A stretch of 64,000 nucleotides of DNA from NCBI GenBank assembly GCA_965250215.1, contig CBDFNN010000004.1:1674001-1738000 (forward strand), read 5' to 3'. The notes below the pieces were generated by a model that saw only the letters and a program-made list of their open reading frames with translations, was not told the DNA's origin and did no database searches. A program made the position numbers and the translations under genes. This DNA is from CBDFNN01 sp965250215 (GTDB lineage Bacteria > Bacteroidota > Rhodothermia > Rhodothermales > DATKEJ01). Positions 44,880-53,722 of the stretch are shown piece after piece (position 1 is the stretch's first letter; the number at the start of each line of letters is the position of its first letter).

Positions 44880-45770
44880 ATGTCTATCAGACCAGTAAAG
44901 AAAGTTTTGCATGCAAAGCCTACAATGGAGGGAGCTGGAGTCCGACTCGATCGTGCCTTCCAGTATGACGGGGTAACCGACCTAGATCCATTTCTACTTC
45001 TCGATGACTTTAGAAACGAAAATCCTGCCCATTATCTCAATGGTTTTCCATGGCATCCTCACCGCGGGATAGAAACGATTACTTACGTTTTAGCTGGAAG
45101 TGTTGAGCACGGCGATAGCATTGGCAATCAAGGCATTATCGAACCTGGGGATATCCAATGGATGACTGCTGGTAAGGGAATATTGCATCAGGAAATGCCG
45201 AGGGGAGACGCAGGAGGATCCATGCACGGTTTCCAACTTTGGGCAAATCTTCCTGCAAGTCTTAAGATGACCGATCCGCGCTACCAAGAAGTCAAATCGA
45301 AAGACATCCCAGAAATTATCGATGATGATGCTACCAAGGTAAGAATTATTTGCGGCGATTTTTGGGGGAAGCGAGGTCCGGTGGACGGAATCGCGGCGAA
45401 CCCTACTTACCTAGATGTCTCTGTAGCGCCCGGCAAGAAAAAGACTTTTCCGATGGATACAAGGAGTCAAGCTTTTGCTTATGTCATAGCCGGATCGGGT
45501 AGTTTTGAAAATGCTTCGGATGCGATGCAAATGCCTACAGACATCATCGGAACCCAAAAGTCAAAAGTCGAAAATAAATCCTTGGTTATGTTTGATTGGG
45601 GAGACGAGGTTTCCGTGCAATCTTATGACGAGGGGATAAGATTTCTCTTAATTTCAGGTAGGCCACTTCGTGAACCTGTTGCCTGGCATGGTCCTATAGT
45701 AATGAATACTCAAGAGGAGCTAAAACAAGCCTTCACGGAGTTAAATGATGGGAGTTTCCTTAAAAAGTAG
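44880..45770 (+). CDS. Pirin family protein
   Basis: The ATG at 44880 gives 296 aa; the upstream 21 residues look like random sequence. FPWHPHRGIETITYVLAG and GILHQEMPRG hold the three His and one Glu that bind iron in pirins, and the C-terminal cupin follows. Bacterial pirins act as quercetinases or as redox-sensing regulators. The gene is followed by a convergent pentapeptide-repeat gene after 27 bp. Confidence 0.92.
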   Translation: MSIRPVKKVLHAKPTMEGAGVRLDRAFQYDGVTDLDPFLLLDDFRNENPAHYLNGFPWHPHRGIETITYVLAGSVEHGDSIGNQGIIEPGDIQWMTAGKGILHQEMPRGDAGGSMHGFQLWANLPASLKMTDPRYQEVKSKDIPEIIDDDATKVRIICGDFWGKRGPVDGIAANPTYLDVSVAPGKKKTFPMDTRSQAFAYVIAGSGSFENASDAMQMPTDIIGTQKSKVENKSLVMFDWGDEVSVQSYDEGIRFLLISGRPLREPVAWHGPIVMNTQEELKQAFTELNDGSFLKK

Positions 45771-45797
45771 ACTCTGCATTACCCAAACTATCTCGTT

Positions 45798-46361
45798 CTA
45801 GGCTATTTCCAAATCGAAATGGGCCACCAATCCGAATAGATTCTCAGCCGAAAACTTGGTCTTTTTTAGTTTGTTTAGACTTGGGTCAAGTGAAAATGCT
45901 CTAGCTGAGCTGAAATCAGTTTTTGAGAGATCGCAAGATCGAAAAAGAGCACGTTCAAGGTCGCACTTCTCGAAAACGACTTCACTCAGATTGGCACCAG
46001 AAAAGTCCACTTCCTTAATTCTCGAATTGCTAATAACCATCTTGCTAAGATCCAAATTTTGAAAAGACGAGAAGTCAAGTTGGCAATTTTCGAAAGAGAG
46101 TGTTAGAAGAAAATTATTGCATACTCCAAATTCCAGTCCAATCATTTTGCAGTTTCGAAAATGAACCTCTTTGAAAGAGGTATTCCCAATTTTGGCGTTA
46201 CCCAGATTGCAGTCTGAAAATTTGCAGTCTTTGAAAGTACTATCTCGTAGATCCGCATCTCTCAGATCACACTGGATAAACTCACAATCTTCGTAGCTAG
46301 CTCTTTCGAATGATTCACGAAAGTCTGTGTCTATGAAACTTTGATCTTCAAATTCCTTCAT
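45798..46361 (-). CDS. Pentapeptide-repeat protein
   Basis: The 187-aa protein is made almost entirely of A(D/N)LxX-type pentapeptides (DLRDADLRDSTFKDCKFSDCNLG and later DFSGANLSEVVFEKCDL), which fold as a right-handed quadrilateral helix. It has no signal peptide, and Cys and Phe are frequent at the inward positions. Relatives include DNA-gyrase-protecting Qnr proteins and many of unknown role. The start is 47 bp from that of the divergent HAD-IIIC gene. Confidence 0.88.
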   Translation of the reverse strand: MKEFEDQSFIDTDFRESFERASYEDCEFIQCDLRDADLRDSTFKDCKFSDCNLGNAKIGNTSFKEVHFRNCKMIGLEFGVCNNFLLTLSFENCQLDFSSFQNLDLSKMVISNSRIKEVDFSGANLSEVVFEKCDLERALFRSCDLSKTDFSSARAFSLDPSLNKLKKTKFSAENLFGLVAHFDLEIA

Positions 46362-46408
46362 CTGGCTCTGCTGGGTTTAGATCGGCCAAGATATGACTAT
46401 ATTCCGGC

Positions 46409-48211
46409 GTGTATCAACTCACTTGGCAAGGCAGTCCAGACTCGGCGAACTTAACTATCGACGAGCCCAAATCGAAAGACCCATTCGAAGACTTGGTTGT
46501 GTCTGTTATGCCTCTTCTCTGGGAAGAGCACTGTGCAGAATGCACCGTTCCTGAATGCTATAGCTCCTGTCTTCTTTATCAAGAACGAGAGGATAAGAAA
46601 TGCGCCCGTTTTGTCTATGGTATCTATCCCAACTCTAGCATAGGCGGACTTTTCACCTATGGTGCAGAAATCCATTTCAGACGATGGGGTAAGTTACAAT
46701 CGAAACTGCCTAGCAGCGCTGGCATGACGTCACGGTCAGAACATGCTTCGCTATCGACGTATTGGAATGGCTTAAAATCCAAGGCTCGTTCCTTGTCGAG
46801 AGGAATTGGACCTTTTGACACGAAGCGAAAATTGGTCGGTGCAACTCGTCTTTTGCACCACAAAAGCATTTCGAGTCTGAAACCATTTGGGAAAGGACCT
46901 GACTATTTCTTTCTAGAGGCATTCCTATTTGGGAAAGAATCAGAAGCGGTAATCTTGGAGGCTAGCGAAGGTGCTCATCCAAGATATCGGCATTTGTTCA
47001 AACTTGCGCCAGGATGGAATAGACACCGTATTCCTTTTGAAAATTTTGATATCTCTTTTAAGGAGGAAACGAGTTTTGAGTTGAGCGTGGATGAAGACCG
47101 CCCTGCGCGAATCGCATTTACATGGTTGGATTTCGTGGGACTTACGGAGTCCATTACGGGACCAGCTACAAAAGTGAAGTGTATTGCTTGGGATTTGGAC
47201 AATACTTTGTGGGAGGGAATTGTCGGTGATGATGGGGATGGAGTTGAGTTGAATAATAAGGCGGTCGAGCTTGTCCGGGCCTTAGATAAAAGAGGGGTAA
47301 TCCAGGTTGTTGTAAGCAAGAACGAAGAATCTATTGCTCTCCAAATGTTGGAAAAATTTGAACTCAGCGAATTTTTCGTAAGTCACAGAATCAACTGGAA
47401 ACCCAAAAGTCAAAACCTAGATGATTTGGCAAGCGAACTCAACCTGGGAATCAATGCATTCGCCCTGATCGACGACAGTGAATTCGAAAGACGAGAGGTG
47501 ACGGAAAGGGCTAGTCAGGTTAGAGTTTATGCTGCTTCCGAGATCGAAAACATCTCAAACTACCCCGAACTAAATATTGAAGCCTCCGAAGAAGGAGAAA
47601 CCCGGCGTAAATTGTATCAAGAGGAACGAGGAAGACAGACCAAGCGGGACACTTTTAGCGGTAGCTATGAGGACTTCCTCAGGGCTTGTGAACAAAGGCT
47701 TGAGGTCGGAGAAGTTGGCCGAGACGAGAGCTTGAGATGTTTAGAGCTTCTCCGAAGGTCCAATCAATTTAATTTGTCTGGCAATCGATATGAGGATGAT
47801 GAATTCGAAACGCTACTCGATGATACATCCAAGGACAAGCTTTTCTTGAGGCTCGCTGACAAACATGGCAGCTATGGAATCGTTGGCTTCATAAGTCTTA
47901 AGAGAGATGATCGTGAATTAAGAATATTTGACTTTGTATTCTCATGCAGAGCAGCTGAAAAGAAAATCGAGGAGGCCTTCTTTAAATGGCTTCGCCATGA
48001 ATATTTCGAGGAAGGGAAAGGAAGTATTATCGCCGCCTTAAATGCTAGCAAAAGAAATGCACCGCTTAGACGAGTATTGCGAGACATTGGTTTTGAAGGC
48101 ACCGAGATTGAGAGCGGCCTCGCTGAAATTGCTTGGTTCGATAATGCCGAAATATCACGCAAGAGCGATGACAAACTTGAGATAGTATCTGTCACCAAGG
48201 TAAGAACGTGA
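46409..48211 (+). CDS. HAD-IIIC (FkbH-like) protein with Cys-rich N-terminus
   Basis: The 600-aa protein starts at a GTG. Near the N-terminus is a cysteine set, Cys42, Cys45, Cys50, Cys54 and Cys65, followed by CARFVYGIYPN. Residues 80-250 form a beta-rich domain. The HAD-IIIC domain starts at 258, with Asp262 and Asp264 in WDLDNTLWEG, and DDSEFERRE near residue 355. The last 180 residues resemble the GNAT-like end of FkbH proteins. FkbH members load glyceryl units onto carrier proteins in polyketide synthesis; none of those genes is here. Its stop overlaps the start of the YdjC gene (GTGA). Confidence 0.85.
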   Translation: MYQLTWQGSPDSANLTIDEPKSKDPFEDLVVSVMPLLWEEHCAECTVPECYSSCLLYQEREDKKCARFVYGIYPNSSIGGLFTYGAEIHFRRWGKLQSKLPSSAGMTSRSEHASLSTYWNGLKSKARSLSRGIGPFDTKRKLVGATRLLHHKSISSLKPFGKGPDYFFLEAFLFGKESEAVILEASEGAHPRYRHLFKLAPGWNRHRIPFENFDISFKEETSFELSVDEDRPARIAFTWLDFVGLTESITGPATKVKCIAWDLDNTLWEGIVGDDGDGVELNNKAVELVRALDKRGVIQVVVSKNEESIALQMLEKFELSEFFVSHRINWKPKSQNLDDLASELNLGINAFALIDDSEFERREVTERASQVRVYAASEIENISNYPELNIEASEEGETRRKLYQEERGRQTKRDTFSGSYEDFLRACEQRLEVGEVGRDESLRCLELLRRSNQFNLSGNRYEDDEFETLLDDTSKDKLFLRLADKHGSYGIVGFISLKRDDRELRIFDFVFSCRAAEKKIEEAFFKWLRHEYFEEGKGSIIAALNASKRNAPLRRVLRDIGFEGTEIESGLAEIAWFDNAEISRKSDDKLEIVSVTKVRT

Positions 48212-48942
48212 AAGTTATTGTAACAGCAGACGATCTGGGATCTTCGGAATCGATCAACGACGCTATTCTTCAAGGACTGTCACTAGGATTAATCACTCGA
48301 GCTTCTCTCTTGGCCAACGGGGCCGCCTTTAATGATGCGGTGGATAAAGTGAGAAATACGGAATACTGCATCGGTCTTCATTTCAATCTGACAGAAGGGC
48401 AAGGACTATCTCAATCCGTGAAAGGGCATTCTGTGTTTTACAGTAGCAATAAATTGAGCTACAGGAAATCGAGTTTGAAATATTTGACTCGAAGTCAGGG
48501 TCTAGCGGTGCAAGATGAACTCAGTGCTCAGATTGAGCATTTGAGAAATAATGGGATCGAACCCTGCTATGTTGACTCACATCATCACATTCACACGGAC
48601 CCCGGTATTTTTTCGCCTTTTTGCAAAGTGCTCAATCAGGAAAGAATTGTTCAATCTCGTCCGGCAAGGACTGACCTTTCCAAGAGTTCTTTTCGCCTGA
48701 TTTGGAAAAAATATGTCAATCGAAGATTTGTCTCTAAGGGCCTAAAGATCTCGGACGAACTCTACGATCTAGACCGGTTTTCCAAAGTGGAATTTGACCA
48801 TTTCGGATCGGGGACCGTCGAATTGATGCTCCACCCAAATCTTCTTGAGGGCAAACTCATTGATGCTTCTCGGCCGAATTATTCTCTAGCTCCCTTACTA
48901 AGGAAGGAACTGGCGGGTTTCGAATTGATCGCAATCAACTAG
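48208..48942 (+). CDS. YdjC/ChbG-like carbohydrate deacetylase
   Basis: The 244-aa protein starts at a GTG overlapping the previous stop. VTADDLGSSESINDAI has the metal-binding Asp pair, CIGLHFNLTEG the His, and YVDSHHHIHTDPGIFSPF the catalytic His cluster of the YdjC family. Members remove N-acetyl groups from chito-oligosaccharides or related glycans. It is cytosolic by sequence. The tight coupling to the HAD-IIIC gene suggests the two modify one glycan or glycan precursor. Its end overlaps a convergent VOC gene by four bases. Confidence 0.88.
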   Translation: MKVIVTADDLGSSESINDAILQGLSLGLITRASLLANGAAFNDAVDKVRNTEYCIGLHFNLTEGQGLSQSVKGHSVFYSSNKLSYRKSSLKYLTRSQGLAVQDELSAQIEHLRNNGIEPCYVDSHHHIHTDPGIFSPFCKVLNQERIVQSRPARTDLSKSSFRLIWKKYVNRRFVSKGLKISDELYDLDRFSKVEFDHFGSGTVELMLHPNLLEGKLIDASRPNYSLAPLLRKELAGFELIAIN

Positions 48943-49310
48943 AGAGCTTGGTAAAGTGCACAGCAGGATCCAGTCGGATCTCTGATAATGGCGTATTTGG
49001 CATTCGGACCCGCTGAAGAACTGGGTTTGAGAATTTCTCCACCAAGTGACACACAACTCTCGAGACTTTCACTTAAGTTTGCTACGACGATGTAGATTAG
49101 CCAATTTGATGGAATCCCACTGTTCGTTCCTTTTTTATGGCATATCCCTGCGACAGCTTCGCCATCTTCTCGGCACATATTGAAGTCGTTGTATTCACCC
49201 ATGTCGACAGGCTCGCTTTTCCAGCCAGTTACCTTCTGGTAGAAGTCTTGCAATTCTCCAGCAGATTCTACCGTTAAGTCAATCCATCCGATCTTTCCTA
49301 TATCACTCAT
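48939..49310 (-). CDS. VOC (glyoxalase/bleomycin resistance) family protein
   Basis: The 123-aa protein has the VOC opening GKIGWIDLTVESAGELQDFYQKVTGW and closing YAIIRDPTGSCCALYQ. The fold binds a metal and acts in glyoxalases, dioxygenases and resistance proteins; the substrate here is unknown. It is a stand-alone gene, convergent with the YdjC gene. Confidence 0.85.
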   Translation of the reverse strand: MSDIGKIGWIDLTVESAGELQDFYQKVTGWKSEPVDMGEYNDFNMCREDGEAVAGICHKKGTNSGIPSNWLIYIVVANLSESLESCVSLGGEILKPSSSAGPNAKYAIIRDPTGSCCALYQAL

Positions 49311-49608
49311 TACACTATTTGTCGGTTTTTGAAATCAATACATCAAAAGTGACCACTACGTCCTTCCTATTTCCGCAAGGGCCCTTGTCGAATTACTAAA
49401 ATCGATCTCTATATGCAAGTGCCACCATGTTACCTCAAAGCGCATGGCAACAGTCTGGTGACACGATGTCAAAGCAAATAGAATCTCTACTATGAAGATC
49501 AATGCCGGAGAATTCGACAGTGGCTGGTATGTCCTTAACCCCCGCGGAGAGCAATTCTCGGAAGACATATTGATCATCATTTCTAGATAGCCGGAGAAGG
49601 ATCCTAGG
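49311..49608. other. Intergenic region with one weak short ORF
   Basis: The 298 bp hold no gene I can support. A plus-strand frame of 32 codons (49492-49590), opening MKINAGEFDSGW, has some coding look but no ribosome site. It may be a remnant. Confidence 0.3.
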
Positions 49609-52533
49609 CTAGTTCTTTTTTGCTGAAAGATTCTCTGCTATAATTTCGACCGGATGTTGAGCGACTCGCCCGGTCGTGTGTTTGATCTGGCTCCTACAAC
49701 TGAACCCCGGTGCGGCGATGATAGCATCGTGCGGAGACTGCTGAATGTGTGGAGCGAGACGTCTGTTGGCCATAGCGATGGACAACTCGTAGTGCTCCTC
49801 CTCGTATCCAAAAGAACCAGCCATTCCGCAGCATCCCGAATCCACTTCATGTACTTCGGCACCAGAACAGGACAAAACAGCCTTGGTCGCATCAGTACCT
49901 ACGAGAGCCTTTTGGTGGCAATGTCCATGAAGAACAATTTCTCGATTCTCCTTTTTCAAATCCAGATCGAATAATCCTTCATCGATTCCTTCTTGCAAGA
50001 ATTCCTCAATCAGAATCGACTGTTCGCCTACAAGCTTTGCTTTCTCGTCTCCAAGCAAGTATTGATACTCATCCTTGAGCGATAACAGACAGGAAGGTTC
50101 TAAGCCAACAATGGCTAATCCTTGGCTAGCAAAGGGAAATAATCTATCCACGGTAGTTCGAGCCTGCTTTGTTGCCTTTTCGGCCAAGCCTTTCGATATG
50201 GACGGTCGCCCGCAACACCCGTGATTTGACAAAACAACCTCATAGCCAACATGCTCCAAAACCTGCACAGCAGCGATGGCTACTTTTGGCGTGTTATAGT
50301 TGTTGAAGGTATCTGTAAATAGAACGACCTTGCCCAAAGAGCCTGTCGAAGAAGGGTGCTTGGCGAACCATTTTTCAAAGGGTTGTCTTGCAAAGCTTGG
50401 AAGTGAACGCCGTCGACTTGTCTTGGTGATTTTTCCGAGTAAGGACTTACTTGCTTTGTTGGTCAAACTCAGGTTTGCCAGTCCGGACAATGGTCCACTG
50501 CCTATCTTATTTAAGCTAGATATCGACGAGAATATTCTGGAGCGAAGAGGAATTCCATTCTTCTTGTGATACTGGTTTAGAAACTCGAATTTGATTTTTG
50601 CCATGTCTACCGAAGACGGGCACTCCGCTTTGCAGGCCTTGCACTCGATGCAGAGATCCATGACTTCGTACATGCGCTGACTAGTCAGCTCGTCGTGAGG
50701 GAGATTGCCTGATAGAGCGGCTCGAAGTGCATTAGCTCGGCCTCGAACTGAATGCTCTTCTTCACGCGTGACCATAAAGCTGGGGCACATCGTCCCCGTG
50801 GTCTTTTTCCTGCATATACCAGCACCGTTGCACATCTCGACAGCTCGGTGGAAGCCCAAGTCAGTGCTGAAATCCAGGACGGAGTCAATTTCCAGCGTCT
50901 TGTAATTTTCTCCGTATCGAAGGTCCTCCCTCATGTCGGGGGCATTGACCACGTTGCCTGGGTTGAGAATATTTTTGGGATCGAAGCAGCCTTTGATGTC
51001 TTGATAAAGTCCGTAGAGTTCTGGGCCGAAAAACTTTTCGTTAGCCCAAGATCGTGCTTTTCCATCTCCATGCTCACTTGAAAGGGATCCTCCATAACCT
51101 CTTAAAAGATCGACCGAGAAATCCACGATTTCAGGCAGTTTCGATATCTCCTTGGCCTCCTTCGTGTTGACCAGAGGTCTGATGTGAACACAGCCCGCGC
51201 TAGCGTGGGCGTAGTAAGCAACCTTCGTTCCTCGTTTGTTGCAATAACTCTCAATCTTGGTGACATAGTCCGCTAGGTGCTCGACAGGGACGGCAGCGTC
51301 TTCGATGAAAGGGATGGGTTTGTGGTCACCTTTGATTGACATCAAGAGGCCGAGACCCACTTTCCTGACTTTCCACGCCTTGGCTTGTGCCTCTTTATTG
51401 AAAAGTGAGACGGTGGAAGAATGTCCAACTTTATTTGATCGGATATGCTCTTCTAAGCTCTCTATTTTCGCTTTTAGCTCTTTTTCACCTTCACCATAAA
51501 ATTCGGTCAGCAGAACACAATTGGGATGTCCGTCGATAAAGACGTCCATTAAACGAGCGTAGTCTGGAACGTCGCGACAGAGAGTGAGACCTAGATTGTC
51601 TAGTAACTCGACTGCTGAAGGACTCTTTTCCAAAATGATGGGGACGGCCTTTAAGGCCGTCTTTAGGTCGTCGAAATGCACAACAGCCAGTGCGGTTATT
51701 TTTGGAAGTGGGACGAGATTGAGTTTGATCTCGCTGATGACGCCCAATGTGCCTTCCGCTCCGCAAATGAGCTTTGCGAGATTGAATCGTGTGTCGTGCT
51801 CGAAATTGTAAGAAAAACCTTCACCAAGAAGCCGTTCCAAATTATATCCACCGCATCGTCTCCAATGTTTCGGTGTCCCGCCTTCCGTAATGGACCGCAC
51901 GCGTGGATCGTCACGCATGGCGATCATTTTCCGATAGACGTCAGCATTCAATCCGCTTCCTTTTGCAAGTCGGTTAAGATCGTCTTCGTCCTCTGGACCA
52001 TAGTGAAAAGGCGTCCCGTCACTTAGGTAACCTTTGAGTTCTAAGACATGGTCCGCTGTCATTCCATACATAATGGAGTGACTTCCAGTCGAGTTATTCG
52101 AGACGATACCTCCGAGTGCCGCTCGGTTACTACTCGCAGGATCTGGTCCGAACTGAAGACCATGAGGCTTGAGATGAATGTTGAGCTCATCCAGTACGAC
52201 ACCAGGCTGAACCCATACCCACCGCTCCTCAGTGTTAACCTCAAGGATATTGTCCATGTAGCGACTCAAATCCATAATCAAGGACTCATTCACTGCTTGA
52301 CCGGCAAGACTAGATCCACCAGTTCGGGGCGTTATCGCTATTCCAAATTTGTTCGCGGACTCAATAGCAGCCTGTAAATCGTTCCCGTCTCTGGGAATGA
52401 GAACACCATGAGGTTTTACTTGGTAAATGGAGGCATCGGTACTGTAGAGAATCCGGCTGTAGTCGTCCGTTCTGACATCGCCACTTACATTCTTCTTTAC
52501 CTCCGCCAGGAAATCCTTAAGAGCTAATTCCAC
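49609..52533 (-). CDS. FAD- and Fe-S-binding dehydrogenase (GlcD/YdiJ-like)
   Basis: The 974-aa protein joins an FAD-binding oxidase domain (residues 1-540; PRTGGSSLAGQAV, GPDPASSNRAALGGIVSNNSTG, GSLSSEHGDGKARS) to a 4Fe-4S ferredoxin part (CIECKACKAECPSS) and a CCG domain pair (HGHCHQKAL, GCCGMAGSFGYE). It is the long D-2-hydroxyacid dehydrogenase type, as in YdiJ and fused GlcDF. It oxidises a D-2-hydroxy acid, with electrons to the quinone pool or a ferredoxin. It is coupled to the aminotransferase gene (2-nt gap); with that enzyme, glycolate is a likely substrate, by inference. Confidence 0.92.
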   Translation of the reverse strand: MELALKDFLAEVKKNVSGDVRTDDYSRILYSTDASIYQVKPHGVLIPRDGNDLQAAIESANKFGIAITPRTGGSSLAGQAVNESLIMDLSRYMDNILEVNTEERWVWVQPGVVLDELNIHLKPHGLQFGPDPASSNRAALGGIVSNNSTGSHSIMYGMTADHVLELKGYLSDGTPFHYGPEDEDDLNRLAKGSGLNADVYRKMIAMRDDPRVRSITEGGTPKHWRRCGGYNLERLLGEGFSYNFEHDTRFNLAKLICGAEGTLGVISEIKLNLVPLPKITALAVVHFDDLKTALKAVPIILEKSPSAVELLDNLGLTLCRDVPDYARLMDVFIDGHPNCVLLTEFYGEGEKELKAKIESLEEHIRSNKVGHSSTVSLFNKEAQAKAWKVRKVGLGLLMSIKGDHKPIPFIEDAAVPVEHLADYVTKIESYCNKRGTKVAYYAHASAGCVHIRPLVNTKEAKEISKLPEIVDFSVDLLRGYGGSLSSEHGDGKARSWANEKFFGPELYGLYQDIKGCFDPKNILNPGNVVNAPDMREDLRYGENYKTLEIDSVLDFSTDLGFHRAVEMCNGAGICRKKTTGTMCPSFMVTREEEHSVRGRANALRAALSGNLPHDELTSQRMYEVMDLCIECKACKAECPSSVDMAKIKFEFLNQYHKKNGIPLRSRIFSSISSLNKIGSGPLSGLANLSLTNKASKSLLGKITKTSRRRSLPSFARQPFEKWFAKHPSSTGSLGKVVLFTDTFNNYNTPKVAIAAVQVLEHVGYEVVLSNHGCCGRPSISKGLAEKATKQARTTVDRLFPFASQGLAIVGLEPSCLLSLKDEYQYLLGDEKAKLVGEQSILIEEFLQEGIDEGLFDLDLKKENREIVLHGHCHQKALVGTDATKAVLSCSGAEVHEVDSGCCGMAGSFGYEEEHYELSIAMANRRLAPHIQQSPHDAIIAAPGFSCRSQIKHTTGRVAQHPVEIIAENLSAKKN

Positions 52534-52535
52534 GT

Positions 52536-53675
52536 CTATTTGATAATGCTAGTGAGGGCGGATAGCAATCGTCTCACGTTATCTGGTCTTGAATTGTAAC
52601 CCATCAAACCTACTCTCCAGACTTTTCCACCCAACTGACCCAGTCCATTTGCGATCTCGATATTATGGTCCAACAACAATGTGGATGTGACAGCTTTTGG
52701 ATCAACTCCCTCAGGTACACGGACGGTTGTGAGACTTGGAAGTCGAATATCGTGTTCTACGTGACAACTCATTCCGAGATCATTAAGACCAGACCAGAAT
52801 AATTCTGCATTTGTCTGATGACGGTCCCAACGCTCCTGTAATCCTTCCTCCGCAACTAGGCGCAGGGCCTCTCGGATTCCGTACACCATGTTAATCGGCG
52901 CAGTGTGGTGATAGGTTCTCTCGCTACCCCAATACTTGCCGACGAGTGACATGTCTAAGTACCAGTTCGGCACTTTCGTAGATCTCTTTTCAAGTTTCTC
53001 CATGACCCTTGGTCCTAGCGTCAGTGGTGCAAGCCCAGGTGGACATGATAGACACTTCTGTGTGCCAGAATAGGCAGCATCTACTCCCCATTTGTCGAGA
53101 AAGAGAGGGACTCCACCTAGACTAGTGACGGTGTCAATAACGAGAAGACAGTCATGTTCAGTGCAGAGATCTGCTACTCCATCAAGATCTTGTCGGGCTC
53201 CTGTAGATGTCTCCGCATGGATGAGACCCAGGACGGACGGTCTGTGCTCCTCCATGGCGCTCCGAATTTCCTCGATACTAAAAGTTTGGCCCCAAACTTT
53301 CTCCATTCGACGAACATCTCCACCATAGCGTCCGGCCATGTCAACCATGCGCTCGCCAAAATATCCATTGACTCCAACCAAGACCACGTCACCGGGCTCA
53401 ACTGTGTTAGCGATACTTGCTTCCATGGCAGCGCTACCTGTTCCACTAACGGGAATGGTTACTTGATTGGAAGTTTGCCAAGCGTATCGAATGAGTTCTT
53501 GCACTTCATTCATGAGGGAAATGAAGGTCGGATCAAGATGACCAACCTGATGATTGCTAAGCGCCTTAAGAACTCTTGGGTGGGCATTTGAAGGCCCCGG
53601 ACCAAGAAGTAGTCGCGGTGGCATGTCAAGTTGAGATGTTGAAATTCGATGCTTTTCGTCTATGCCGTGTGTCAC
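52536..53675 (-). CDS. Class V aminotransferase (alanine/serine-glyoxylate type)
   Basis: The 379-aa protein starts at a GTG; an ACTAATT run precedes it by two bases. MPPRLLLGPGPSNAHP is the family opening, HAETSTGARQDLDGVAD and VIDTVTSLGGVPL are the cofactor contacts, and SGTQKCLSCPPG holds the PLP lysine. The C-terminal GLGQLGGKVWRVGLMGYN closes it. It would make glycine from glyoxylate using alanine or serine. It is first in an operon with the FAD/Fe-S dehydrogenase, which could supply glyoxylate from glycolate. Confidence 0.92.
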   Translation of the reverse strand: MTHGIDEKHRISTSQLDMPPRLLLGPGPSNAHPRVLKALSNHQVGHLDPTFISLMNEVQELIRYAWQTSNQVTIPVSGTGSAAMEASIANTVEPGDVVLVGVNGYFGERMVDMAGRYGGDVRRMEKVWGQTFSIEEIRSAMEEHRPSVLGLIHAETSTGARQDLDGVADLCTEHDCLLVIDTVTSLGGVPLFLDKWGVDAAYSGTQKCLSCPPGLAPLTLGPRVMEKLEKRSTKVPNWYLDMSLVGKYWGSERTYHHTAPINMVYGIREALRLVAEEGLQERWDRHQTNAELFWSGLNDLGMSCHVEHDIRLPSLTTVRVPEGVDPKAVTSTLLLDHNIEIANGLGQLGGKVWRVGLMGYNSRPDNVRRLLSALTSIIK

Positions 53676-53701
53676 GTAATTAGTTGGTTTGTTTTGTTCG
53701 A

Positions 53702-53719
53702 AAGCACATTTCTGTGCTT
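53702..53719 (-). terminator. Weak hairpin before the aminotransferase gene
   Basis: A 7-bp stem (53702-53708 with 53713-53719, 4-nt loop) lies 3 nt beyond the stop of the TPR lipoprotein gene. The T-run is short, so termination may be partial or absent. Confidence 0.4.
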
Positions 53720-53722
53720 AAT

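Noticed and set aside
49492..49590. Short plus-strand ORF of 32 codons
   Set aside because: It has no ribosome site and no known relatives that I recognise; kept only as a note in the intergenic entry.
53676..53702. Heptad array before the aminotransferase GTG
   Set aside because: An A/C-rich run with one ACTAATT is present, but the 7-nt phase is not clear enough over two units.
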